NCBI GenBank assembly: GCA_964471915.1
Contig: CAYYID010000020.1
Span: forward strand, 17,234-81,233
DNA length: 64,000 nucleotides
From: JAIEPW01 sp964471915
GTDB taxonomy: Bacteria; Acidobacteriota; Terriglobia; Bryobacterales; Bryobacteraceae
Reading direction: 5' to 3'
Position 1 is the stretch's first letter; the number at the start of each line of letters is the position of its first letter. A program made the position numbers and the translations under genes. Below are positions 7,507 through 16,630 of the stretch, one piece after another. A model generated the notes under the pieces. The model was not told where the DNA came from. It saw only the letters and a list, made by a program, of their open reading frames with translations, and made no database searches.

Positions 7507-9362
7507 AGCACGATGCGCTGGTCGCCGTCGCGGCGCGTGACGCGCTCGCGGTCGAGCAGTTCCAGCAGCGGGATCGCGTACTTGCGCGAGATGCCGGTCC
7601 AGTCCTTGAACTCGGGGACCGAGAACCGCGTGCCTTTGCGCGCGGCCAGCAAGCCGCGCAGGTGCGCGATCGCCTCGGCGTGAAACACCAGGTCGTCGCC
7701 GGCCTTGATGAGGCGCTTGTCTTTCAACAAGAGTTGGAGGAGCGTGCGGGCGCGCGCCGGCTCGATGCCGGACTTCGCCAGCACTTCCGGCACGGCGGGC
7801 ACGGCGAGGCCGGCGTCGCGGAACAGCGCCTCCATCTTGCCTGCCGCCGCGGATTCGTCCTGTTGCAGCGTCACTTTGTGCGCGGCGAGCCGGACGGTTT
7901 CGCCGTCCTGGGCGAGATCGCGCGCGGCGGCCAGCAGCGCGTCGAGCAGCGCCGGCGGCGCGTCCGGCAACTCGCGCCCGCGCAGTTCTTCCTTTGACAT
8001 GCCGGCGAGCAGCGGGTGCTCGCAGTGGAATTTCTTCAGCGCCGCGCGCAAAGCCTCGAGCAGCGCGGCGGCGCGCGCGGGATCGAGCAGCCACGGCGGA
8101 TCGGTGAAACGCGTCAGCCCGGCGGCGGCGGCCTGCACCTCGGCCGCGGTCCAGTTCAGGCGGCGCTCCGCGGTTGCCGGCGCCAGGCCGTAGCGGGACT
8201 CGCGCACGATGAGCTGCAACTGCTCGGCGCGGGAGCCGGATTCGAGAACGCGCAGCCGCTCGCCCAGTTCCTTGCGGCGCAGGCGAGCCGGCGGCTCGGT
8301 GTCCAGCACGACGCCGCCGCCGATGGTGACGACGGGCGAGAACATCCGCACGATGAACCGGTCGCCGGGCGCGAGCAGCGCGGGGTCGCGCAGCAGCAGG
8401 CGGACGTAGCCGCGGCCGCCGGGGGCGACGGGGTCCAGCGAGCCGAGCAGGCGGACCTGCGCTTCGATTTCGGCGGTGCCCACGTGGAAATGGACCGGGG
8501 CGCGGTGCTTCACGGGGTGCGCGCCCGGCAGCAACTGGAGCACGCAGTCGGCGGTGCGGGTGGGCGTGAAGCGTCCCGGCGCGGCGAGCACCATGCCGCG
8601 AGCGAGGTCCGCGTGGTCGATGCCGGCCAGGTTCAGCGCGGTGCGCTCCCCGGCGGTGGCGCGCGGGGCGGCCGCGCCGTGCACCTGGATGCCCCGCACG
8701 CGGGCGGTGCGGCCCAGCGGATGCACCTCCACTTCGTCCTCGAGTTTCACGGCGCCGGAGATCAGGGTGCCGGTGACCACCGCGCCGAAGCCCTTCATGG
8801 CGAAGCTGCGGTCGATAGGGAGCCGGAAGGGCCGCGCGGCGTCCTTCGCCGCCACCGCCCCGCCGAGGCGGACGAGTTCGGCCTTGAGCTGGTCCAGCCC
8901 CGCGCCGGTGGTGGCGCTGACCGGAATGACGGGGGCGCCCGCGAGGAACGACCCGGCGACGAACTCCTCCACTTCGAGCTTCACGAGCTCGACCAAGTCG
9001 GCGTCCACGAGGTCGGCCTTGGTGAGGGCGACCAGGCCGCACCGGATGCCGAGCAGGCGGCAAATGTCGAAGTGCTCCCGGGTTTGCGGCTTGATGGACT
9101 CGTCGGCGGCGATCACCAGGATCACCAGGTCGATGCCCGCGGCGCCGGCGAGCATGTTCTTGACGAAACGCTCGTGGCCGGGCACGTCGACGAAGCCGAT
9201 GCGGAGATCGCCGAGCGCGAGGTGGGCGAAGCCAAGGTCGATCGAAATGCCGCGGCGCTTCTCCTCGGCGAGGCGATCGGTGTCGATGCCGGTGAGGGCG
9301 CGGACCAGCGTGGTTTTGCCGTGGTCGATGTGTCCGGCGGTCCCGGCGATAATGTTACGCAT
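7503..9362 (-). CDS. selB: Selenocysteine-specific translation elongation factor SelB
   Basis: This 619-residue GTPase delivers Sec-tRNA to UGA codons with a SECIS element. The G domain begins immediately: GHIDHGKT at 10-17 (G1), DVPGHERFV (G3) and TKAD (G4). EF-Tu-like domains II and III follow. The C-terminal 230 residues form winged-helix repeats, which in SelB bind the SECIS RNA. The ATG at 9362 gives the standard MxxIIAGTAGHIDHGKT start; the frame stays open upstream, but only antisense to the neighbour. That start overlaps the start codon of the divergent VWA gene. No selA, selD or tRNA-Sec is seen in this window. Confidence 0.95.
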   Translation of the reverse strand: MRNIIAGTAGHIDHGKTTLVRALTGIDTDRLAEEKRRGISIDLGFAHLALGDLRIGFVDVPGHERFVKNMLAGAAGIDLVILVIAADESIKPQTREHFDICRLLGIRCGLVALTKADLVDADLVELVKLEVEEFVAGSFLAGAPVIPVSATTGAGLDQLKAELVRLGGAVAAKDAARPFRLPIDRSFAMKGFGAVVTGTLISGAVKLEDEVEVHPLGRTARVRGIQVHGAAAPRATAGERTALNLAGIDHADLARGMVLAAPGRFTPTRTADCVLQLLPGAHPVKHRAPVHFHVGTAEIEAQVRLLGSLDPVAPGGRGYVRLLLRDPALLAPGDRFIVRMFSPVVTIGGGVVLDTEPPARLRRKELGERLRVLESGSRAEQLQLIVRESRYGLAPATAERRLNWTAAEVQAAAAGLTRFTDPPWLLDPARAAALLEALRAALKKFHCEHPLLAGMSKEELRGRELPDAPPALLDALLAAARDLAQDGETVRLAAHKVTLQQDESAAAGKMEALFRDAGLAVPAVPEVLAKSGIEPARARTLLQLLLKDKRLIKAGDDLVFHAEAIAHLRGLLAARKGTRFSVPEFKDWTGISRKYAIPLLELLDRERVTRRDGDQRIVL

Positions 9363-10263
9363 GCGTTGGGCTGGCGGACTCTTCATCCTAGCTTGCGGGC
9401 TGCACGCCCAGGAAGAGACTCCGGTGTTCCGCGGCGGCGTCGCGTACGTGAAGGTGGATGTCCAGGTGCGGGACGGCAACCGGGTGATCGCGGGGCTGGC
9501 GAAAGAAGATTTCCGGCTCACCGACCAGGGCCAGCCGCAGGCGATCGTGAGCTTCGCACGCGACCGCGAACCCGTCTCGCTGCTGCTGCTGCTGGACGTT
9601 TCCGGAAGCATGAAGAAGTACCTGGCGCAGGTGTCGCTGGTGGCCAACCAGGCGCTGCGCAGGATGGAGCCGGGCGACCGGCTGGCGATCATGGTGTTCG
9701 GCCGGACCACGCACGTCCACGCCAACTGGAGCGAGGACAAGGACTTCATCGCGAGCATGATCGGTCCGGCGCGGAACGTGGAGCAGGCCGGATCGGTGAC
9801 GGTGTTGAATCCATCGATTCTGGAGGCTGCGGCGTTCGTGGCGAAGGAGGACAAGGGGCGGCGGGCGATCCTGGTGATCACGGACAACGAGGGCTTGAAC
9901 TACCAGTCGCCGGACGAGGCGGTGATCCGGGCGCTGCACGCGGGGGACGTCGTGCTGAACGCGATCGTGGTGGGCGGGTCGCGGCCGAAGGAGCGGAAGC
10001 CGCCAGTGAACTCGGATTTTTCCTATCCCAATGTGTTCCGGATCGCGGAGGAAACGGGCGGGGAAGCGATCGCCTCCAGCCGGGCGGAGACGTTCGGGGA
10101 GATCATCGAGCGGCTGCGGACGCGCTATACCCTTCAATACAAAGCACCTGCGGCTCCGGCGGGGGAGTTCCGGAAGGTGACGGTGGCGCTGGCGCCGGAA
10201 GTAGAGAAGCGTTACCCCCGGGCGGTGGTGCGGGCGCGGAGCGGATATTATGCGGGGGAGTAG
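9361..10263 (+). CDS. Secreted VWFA-related acidobacterial protein
   Basis: This 300-residue protein has a signal peptide (RWAGGLFILACGLHAQ) and a von Willebrand factor A domain. The MIDAS metal site is visible as LLDVSGSM. FRGGVAYVKVDVQVRDGN and the terminal YTLQYKAPA are features of the VWFA-related domain expanded in Acidobacteriota (TIGR03436-like). Such proteins are exported and may bind ligands through a divalent metal; their roles are unknown. The start is placed at 9361 because the signal peptide begins there. The frame is open for a further 295 codons upstream, but that part is antisense to selB. The two divergent genes share two bases of their start codons. Confidence 0.88.
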   Translation: MRWAGGLFILACGLHAQEETPVFRGGVAYVKVDVQVRDGNRVIAGLAKEDFRLTDQGQPQAIVSFARDREPVSLLLLLDVSGSMKKYLAQVSLVANQALRRMEPGDRLAIMVFGRTTHVHANWSEDKDFIASMIGPARNVEQAGSVTVLNPSILEAAAFVAKEDKGRRAILVITDNEGLNYQSPDEAVIRALHAGDVVLNAIVVGGSRPKERKPPVNSDFSYPNVFRIAEETGGEAIASSRAETFGEIIERLRTRYTLQYKAPAAPAGEFRKVTVALAPEVEKRYPRAVVRARSGYYAGE

Positions 10264-10292
10264 ATAACCTCATTATTTACAGAACCTTAGAC

Positions 10293-10319
10293 TTGGCGAA
10301 ACGAAGTTGGCGCTAGAAT
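10293..10319 (+). promoter_or_regulatory. Candidate sigma70-type promoter for the tandem cytochrome genes
   Basis: A TAGAAT -10 hexamer at 10314-10319 has a TTGGCG -35-like hexamer at 10293-10298, with a short 15-nt spacing. A GAGGTG Shine-Dalgarno sequence then precedes the ATG at 10344. Confidence 0.4.
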
Positions 10320-10343
10320 GAAACGATATCTGCCGAGGTGCCG

Positions 10344-11624
<1,281 letters not shown>

Positions 11625-11639
11625 GGGAGGACTGGAGTC

Positions 11640-12959
11640 ATGCGAAATCTGATCTTCCTTTCCGTTGGGGCGGCGCTGGCGCTGAGCGCGGCGAACACCA
11701 AGACGGCGACGCCGACGTACACGCGGGACGTGGCGCCGATTCTCTACAACCGGTGCGTGGAGTGCCACCGCAAGGGCGACATCGCGCCCATGCAGTTCAT
11801 GACTTACGAGCAGGTGCGGCCGTGGAGCGCGGCGATCAAGCAGGCGGTGCTGCAGGGCACGATGCCGCCGTGGTTCGCGGATCCGGCGCACGGCAAGTTC
11901 CGCAACGACCGGCGGCTGACGCCGGCGCAAGTGCAGACGATCGTGGCGTGGGTGAACGCGGGCTCGCCGAAGGGCGAGGCGAAGGACATGCCGGCGCCGC
12001 CGCGGTTGGCCGAGGGCTGGTCCAACAGCCGTCCGCCGGACGTCGTGATCGAGATGCCGCTGACGGCGAAGGTGCCGGCCGAGGGCGTGCTCGACATGAT
12101 GAACTACTACGTGAAGGTCCCCTTCACGGAGGAGAAGTGGGTGGAAGCGGTGGAACTGCGGCCGGGCAACCGGGCGGTGGTGCACCACTCGATCGTCAAC
12201 ATCGTGACGTTGCCGGAGACGGTGAAGCCGGAGGACATGATCACCGGCAAGAAGCTGGGGCGCACGGGCTGGAAGCTGATCGGCCAGGCGCCGGGCAAGG
12301 GCTTCGAACTGCACCACGACGGCGTGGCGAAGCGCATTGTGCCGGGGACGTACTTCGAGTTCAACATGCACTACACGCCGACGGGCAAGCAGGAAGAACT
12401 CGACAAGTCGGTGCTGGGGCTGTGGTTCGCGCGGGGTCCGGTGCACCACGAAGTGGTGACGGCGTCGGCGGCGCAGGAGACGTACATCGACGGCAAGCGA
12501 ATGGGCCGCGGCGGGTATCCGAAGATCCCCGCGGGCGCGGACAACTGGGCCATCGAGGGCCGCATGCAGGTGCGGGACGACATCACGGTGCTGTCGCTGT
12601 CGCCGCACATGCACTTCCGGGGCAAGGACATGAAGTACGTCGCGAAGTTTCCGGACGGGCGCGAGGAAGTGCTGCTGAACGTGCCGAAGTACAACTACGA
12701 ATGGCAGTTGAACTACGACTTCCAGGATCCCGTGAAGCTGCCGGCGGGCAGCCTGATCACGGTCTACGCCCACTACGACAACTCGAAGAACAACCCGCGC
12801 AATCCGGCTCCGAACGAGGATGTGGTGTGGGGTCAGCAGAGCTGGAACGAGATGTTCATTCCGTGGATGGAGTACACGGTGGACAAGCTCGACATGACGA
12901 AGCTGTCGCGGGAAGAGATCGACAAGCTGAAGCGTCCGGTGCGGCGCGAGATCGAATAG
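11640..12959 (+). CDS. Monohaem cytochrome c with copper type II monooxygenase-like domain (copy 2)
   Basis: This is a 439-residue paralogue of the preceding gene with the same layout: signal peptide, haem site CVECH, MPPWFADP and a hinge, then the PHM-like fold with VVHHSIVN, FNMHYTP and SPHMHFRG. A good Shine-Dalgarno sequence (GGGAGG) stands about 8 nt before the ATG. The pair probably arose by tandem duplication, as the order of domains and the metal-binding histidines are kept while the rest has diverged. The convergent cytochrome gene starts its 3' end 3 nt away. Confidence 0.8.
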   Translation: MRNLIFLSVGAALALSAANTKTATPTYTRDVAPILYNRCVECHRKGDIAPMQFMTYEQVRPWSAAIKQAVLQGTMPPWFADPAHGKFRNDRRLTPAQVQTIVAWVNAGSPKGEAKDMPAPPRLAEGWSNSRPPDVVIEMPLTAKVPAEGVLDMMNYYVKVPFTEEKWVEAVELRPGNRAVVHHSIVNIVTLPETVKPEDMITGKKLGRTGWKLIGQAPGKGFELHHDGVAKRIVPGTYFEFNMHYTPTGKQEELDKSVLGLWFARGPVHHEVVTASAAQETYIDGKRMGRGGYPKIPAGADNWAIEGRMQVRDDITVLSLSPHMHFRGKDMKYVAKFPDGREEVLLNVPKYNYEWQLNYDFQDPVKLPAGSLITVYAHYDNSKNNPRNPAPNEDVVWGQQSWNEMFIPWMEYTVDKLDMTKLSREEIDKLKRPVRREIE

Positions 12960-12962
12960 GAA

Positions 12963-13406
12963 CTACTGGCCGCTGAAACCGATGCGGTCGCGTTGTGCGG
13001 CGAGTTTCTTGGGGTCGACGCCGGGTACTTTCACCAGGGCGTCGAAATTCGGGAACTCGCCGTTTTTCGTGCGGTAGGCGACGATGGCGTCGGCTTCGGC
13101 CGGGGCGAGGGAGAGGACGTCGGCGAGCTGGGCGGCGGCGGCCTTGTTGACGTTGAGGCGCGTGAGGTACCGGGCGAGGTAGTCGATGGCGGCCTCGAGT
13201 TCGGCGTCCTCGGCGTTCATGCCGCGGCTGGCCATGTCGTTGACCGAGGTGCTCCAGGCGGCGCGGTTCTTGCGCATGGCGGCGAAGTACTGGAGGCCGT
13301 GGCAGCCGCCGCACAGTTTTTCGATGGTCTTCTTGCCCGGGCGGTCCGGGAAGGGTTCGGCGGAAAGGAACGCCGGGAGGATGACGAGGAGCAGGGCGCC
13401 GCGCAT
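12963..13406 (-). CDS. Small secreted c-type cytochrome with helix-hairpin-helix-like tail
   Basis: This 147-residue protein has a signal peptide (GALLLVILPAFLSA), then KLCGGCHGLQYF with the haem attachment site CGGCH at about residue 32. The C-terminal half (LSLAPAEADAIVAYRTKNGEFPNFDALVKVPGV) resembles the ComEA-type helix-hairpin-helix. The haem protein is presumably periplasmic; the tail could bind a partner or nucleic acid. ATG 13406 is chosen because the signal peptide begins there; an upstream in-frame ATG would add a non-signal-like leader. Confidence 0.75.
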   Translation of the reverse strand: MRGALLLVILPAFLSAEPFPDRPGKKTIEKLCGGCHGLQYFAAMRKNRAAWSTSVNDMASRGMNAEDAELEAAIDYLARYLTRLNVNKAAAAQLADVLSLAPAEADAIVAYRTKNGEFPNFDALVKVPGVDPKKLAAQRDRIGFSGQ

Positions 13407-13453
13407 TGGAATCTTTATTATGGGCGAAAGCCGCGGGTTCGGCATCAAGGCTT

Positions 13454-13480
13454 GCCGCTCCCTGACGGTCGCGGCCCCGT
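13454..13480. repeat. 27-bp GC-rich dispersed repeat, copy 1
   Basis: The segment begins GCCGCTCCCTGACGGTCGCG and continues GCCCCGT. A second copy at 15423-15449 matches 25 of 27 bases. The two copies flank the ThDP-enzyme gene. It is a REP-like intergenic element. Confidence 0.6.
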
Positions 13481-13525
13481 TGGCGGTGAGGATTGGTAAG
13501 CTGTAGAGCTTCGAAGGAGACGCAA

Positions 13526-15406
13526 ATGCAGGACACGAAATCCCGGCGGACGTTTCTGAACGCGACAGCCGCGGCGGCGGCGGGTCTGGCGGCGGCGCAG
13601 AAGGCGCAGGCCGCGCCCTCGGCGATCAAGGTGCCGGACGCGATTCCCTCGGCGCTGGCGACGCCCGGCAAGCCGGCGGCGTTTCCGATGCGCGGCGCGC
13701 AGGTGTTCGCGAAGGTGTGCAAGGACGAAGGTCTCGCGGCGTTGTTCTGCTGCCCGGGCAACTACGAGGTAATCAACTCGATCGTCGAGGAAGGCATACC
13801 GGCGTACGGGGGGCGCACCGAGGGATCGATGTGCTCGGCGGCGGACGGCTTCACGCGGGTGACGGGCGAGATCGCGGCGTGCTCGGGGACCGAAGGTCCC
13901 GGGTTCACGAACATGATCATGAACATCGCGGCGGCGAACGCGGCGCGCACGCCGCTGTTGGTGCTGGCGTCGAACAAGCGCATCGCCGACGACGACGCCG
14001 AGGTCGGCATCCAGACCGCGTACCAGCAGCCGACGACGGAGGGCATGCGGAAATACGGCAAGCGCTTGATCGACCCGAAGCGCGTGTACGAGTACGCCGC
14101 GTATGCGTTCCGGCAACTGAAGACCGGGGTGCCGTCGCCGGTACACCTGGACTTTCCGGGCGAGGTGTCGAACGCGCGGTTCAAGGACGCGAGCGAGCTG
14201 CGCTACTACCACGAGCAGGCGAAGTACCGGACCGACGCGAAGCCGCATCCGGATCCGAAACGGATCCAGGCGCTGGTGGCGATGATCCAGAAGGCGCAGC
14301 GGCCGATGATTGTGGCGTCGACGGGGGTGTTCTACAGCCGGGCCTGGGACGCGCTCAAAGCGGTGGCGGAAAAGGGCGAGATCGCGGTGGCGGAGAGCGG
14401 GCCGTCGCGCGGGCATTTTTCGGACGGGCACCCGCTGTCGGCGTCCACGGCGCCGGGCGCGCTGGGCAGCGCGGACCTGGTGATCTTCGTGGGGCAGTAT
14501 TCGATGCCGAACGTCGGCGAGTGCGCGTTCCCGCCGGAGGCGAAGTACGTGCGCATCGATCCTGACGCGGCGGACATCGGGCGCAACTGGCCGATCGACC
14601 TCGGGATCGTGAGCTGCGAGAAGGCCGCGCTGGAGGCGCTGGCGAACGCGCTGCCGAAGATGAGGCACGAGGCGTGGGTGGCCGAGCTGGCCGCGGAGCG
14701 CAAGAAGTTCGAGGACCAGAACGCGGAGTATTACAAGACCGGGCTCGGCTACACGGACGCCGTGCATCCCTCGGTGATGGCGCAGCAGTTGAGTGATTTC
14801 CTGTATCGCGGCGAGCTGGCCAAGGAACTGACGACGGTGGTGGCAGGCGGGTACGGGATCGCGCGCTATATGCGGCGGTACCTGCGCGCGTACCGGCCGG
14901 GACAGATCTGCAACGGCGCCTATCAGTACGGCGCGATCGGCCCGGACCTGGGGTACACGTTCGGCGCGGCGGCGGCGGTGCAACTGGGCGCGGGACCGCA
15001 GGGTCCGTACAAGGGCGCGCCGGTGATCGGGATCACGGGCGACGCGGGCTTTGCGTATTCGGGCATGGAGATCGAGACCATGGCGAAATACAAGATGCCG
15101 GTGGTGATGATCGTGTACAACAACAACGCCTGGGGCATCATGAGCCAGGGCAAGCCGATCCACATGTACCTGTTCCAGGAGAACCTGCGGTACGACAAGA
15201 TCGGCGAGGCGCTGGGGGCGCGCGGCGAGTACGTGACGAAGCCCGAGGAGTTCCTGCCGGCGCTGCGGCGCAGCTATCAGCTCGCGGCGAAGGAACGCGT
15301 GTCGACGGTGATCAACTGCCAGGCGAAGCGCGAGTTCTGGACGTCGCAGTTCGCGCCGGGGTTCCTGGGCAAGGTGGAGCCGGGGTGCATGGCGTACAGC
15401 CATTGA
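13526..15406 (+). CDS. Tat-exported thiamine-diphosphate-dependent enzyme (acetolactate-synthase-like)
   Basis: This 626-residue protein starts with a Tat-type signal (SRRTFL then an Ala-rich stretch to about residue 33). It has the three domains of the acetolactate synthase/pyruvate decarboxylase superfamily. The N-terminal Pyr domain shows the catalytic Glu in GRTEGSMCSAADG. The C-terminal PP domain shows GDAGFAYSGMEIETMA...NNNAWG, the ThDP/Mg motif with Ala in place of the usual last Gly of GDG. The substrate cannot be predicted. An exported ThDP enzyme is unusual and implies folding and cofactor loading before export. A GAAGGAGA Shine-Dalgarno sequence precedes the ATG at 13526. Confidence 0.85.
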   Translation: MQDTKSRRTFLNATAAAAAGLAAAQKAQAAPSAIKVPDAIPSALATPGKPAAFPMRGAQVFAKVCKDEGLAALFCCPGNYEVINSIVEEGIPAYGGRTEGSMCSAADGFTRVTGEIAACSGTEGPGFTNMIMNIAAANAARTPLLVLASNKRIADDDAEVGIQTAYQQPTTEGMRKYGKRLIDPKRVYEYAAYAFRQLKTGVPSPVHLDFPGEVSNARFKDASELRYYHEQAKYRTDAKPHPDPKRIQALVAMIQKAQRPMIVASTGVFYSRAWDALKAVAEKGEIAVAESGPSRGHFSDGHPLSASTAPGALGSADLVIFVGQYSMPNVGECAFPPEAKYVRIDPDAADIGRNWPIDLGIVSCEKAALEALANALPKMRHEAWVAELAAERKKFEDQNAEYYKTGLGYTDAVHPSVMAQQLSDFLYRGELAKELTTVVAGGYGIARYMRRYLRAYRPGQICNGAYQYGAIGPDLGYTFGAAAAVQLGAGPQGPYKGAPVIGITGDAGFAYSGMEIETMAKYKMPVVMIVYNNNAWGIMSQGKPIHMYLFQENLRYDKIGEALGARGEYVTKPEEFLPALRRSYQLAAKERVSTVINCQAKREFWTSQFAPGFLGKVEPGCMAYSH

Positions 15407-15422
15407 GGCGCGGTTGGCGCTG

Positions 15423-15449
15423 GCCGCTCCCTGACGGCCGAGGCCCCGT
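15423..15449. repeat. 27-bp GC-rich dispersed repeat, copy 2
   Basis: This copy differs from the one at 13454-13480 at two positions. It lies between the ThDP-enzyme stop and the start of the 15459 gene. Confidence 0.6.
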
Positions 15450-15458
15450 GGGATCCTC

Positions 15459-15914
15459 ATGAGGCGAGTGCGGGATGGACGATCGCAGGTCCGCGGCGTA
15501 TTCGAGGAGTACGCGCGGCGCGGGGTCTTTCGCTCCTTCAGCGAGATCGCTGCGGGCGAGTTCCGCTTTCACTGGCTGTGGAACGCCCCGTTCGCGGTGT
15601 CGTGCGACGGCGCGCTGGTGTTCGAGGCGCTGCTGGCGGACCCGGATCCCGAGGTGGAGAAGACAGCGCGGGCGTTCCTCGCGGAGTGCGGCGCGGCGGA
15701 GCGGCGCGAGCACCGGCGGCTGGATCCGAAGAAGCTGCGCGTGACGTGGTCGAAGCGGCGCGGCGGGTTGACCCTGCGGGTCGCGGTGAAGGACGGCGAC
15801 TGGGACGCCGGGGTCCGGCGGGCGCTGCAGTTCGTGAACGAGTTGTTCACGGGGGAGCTGAGCCTGAAGCATCCGGAGTACCTGGCGCGGGTGTTCCGGG
15901 TGCCGGAGGAGTGA
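15459..15914 (+). CDS. Conserved-looking hypothetical protein
   Basis: This 151-residue soluble protein has no signal peptide or membrane segment. Its composition (FHWLWNAPFAVSCDGALVFEALL, then FVNELFTGELSLKHPEYLARVFRV) suggests an alpha/beta fold, but I recognise no family. It follows the ThDP-enzyme gene by 52 nt, including a repeat copy. It is taken as real because its codon use matches neighbours and its frame is the only long one here. Confidence 0.55.
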   Translation: MRRVRDGRSQVRGVFEEYARRGVFRSFSEIAAGEFRFHWLWNAPFAVSCDGALVFEALLADPDPEVEKTARAFLAECGAAERREHRRLDPKKLRVTWSKRRGGLTLRVAVKDGDWDAGVRRALQFVNELFTGELSLKHPEYLARVFRVPEE

Positions 15915-15924
15915 CAGCGCAGGG

Positions 15925-15933
15925 TGCTATCTT
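15925..15933 (+). promoter_or_regulatory. Extended -10 element of the vapB-like gene
   Basis: TG-N-TATCTT (hexamer 15928-15933) would place a transcript start near 15940, followed by AGGAG at 15943-15947 and the proposed CTG start at 15953. Confidence 0.45.
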
Positions 15934-15952
15934 CTAAGCAGCAGGAGCACAC

Positions 15953-16204
15953 CTGGGTGCGCGAACGACGATAACGCTAGACGACGATGTCGTGGAGGCT
16001 GTAACCCGCCAGAGCAAGACTTCCGGGCGATCGTTCGGGGAAACACTGAACGAACTGGTGCGGAGCGGATTGGCGGCGGCAGAAGCGAAGGCCAAGCGAG
16101 CACCGCTGAGGCTCCCGACGGCGAACCTCGGGGAGTTCCCGGACGTGAACTACGATTGCACCGGCGAACTACTCGAGTACCCTGAGGGGCCCGACCACCG
16201 TTGA
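15953..16204 (+). CDS. VapB-type ribbon-helix-helix antitoxin, probable CTG start
   Basis: This 83-residue antitoxin would repress its own operon and neutralise the adjacent PIN toxin. The N-terminus RTTITLDDDVVEAV is a classic ribbon-helix-helix beta strand and helix, followed by FGETLNELVRSGL. To keep that strand, translation must begin upstream of the GTG at 15992. The only suitable initiator is CTG at 15953, placed 5 nt after AGGAG. The GTG at 15992 would remove the DNA-binding strand. The stop codon overlaps the TTG start of the toxin by 4 nt (TTGA), typical of TA coupling. Confidence 0.72.
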   Translation: MGARTTITLDDDVVEAVTRQSKTSGRSFGETLNELVRSGLAAAEAKAKRAPLRLPTANLGEFPDVNYDCTGELLEYPEGPDHR

Positions 16205-16630
16205 TCCTGCTGGACGTCAATATTCTGCTGTATGCCCACAACGCAAGCTTCGCGCCATCATGCGCGGGCCCGGCAGTGGCTGGATACAGCTTGGGAGAAG
16301 GGTGAAGAGATCGGGCTCCCGTGGATCACGGTGTGGGCATTCGTCAGGCTGACCACGAACGCGAAGGTTCTGCCGACGGCGAAGACGCCGGCGGAGGCCT
16401 GCTCGGTGATCCGAGAGCTTTTTGCAAAACCCGGAGTCAGAATGGTGCAGCCAGGTGGGCGCCACCTCGAGTTGTTGGAGCACATCATGACCGAGTTTGG
16501 GGCGACGGGGCCGCGCGCGACCGACGCCGTGCTGGCGGCCCTGGCGCTGGAACACGGAGCCTCGGTGGCGCCGGCCGATCAGGATTTCGGCCGATTCACG
16601 GGAGTGAACTGGATCAACCCTCTCGCCTGA
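16201..16630 (+). pseudogene. Frameshifted VapC (Mtu_PIN-type) toxin
   Basis: Translation from TTG 16201 gives the PIN N-terminus ILLDVNILLYAHNASFA, with the first catalytic Asp, and then runs out of frame to a stop near 16305. The rest of the toxin is in the next frame (open 16232-16630): HHARARQWLDTAW through to ATDAVLAALALEHGAS and QDFGRFTGVNWINPL. This matches the Mycobacterium-type PIN family. The shift lies near 16255-16260, equivalent to one extra or two missing bases. No homopolymer is present there, so slippage is not an obvious explanation. If the sequence is correct, the toxin is inactive. The 3' end overlaps the MFS gene by 17 nt. Confidence 0.75.

Noticed and set aside
8016..10316. 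Long plus-strand frames over selB
   Set aside because: They are antisense to selB. Only the part from 9361, in another frame, has a signal peptide and a VWA domain.
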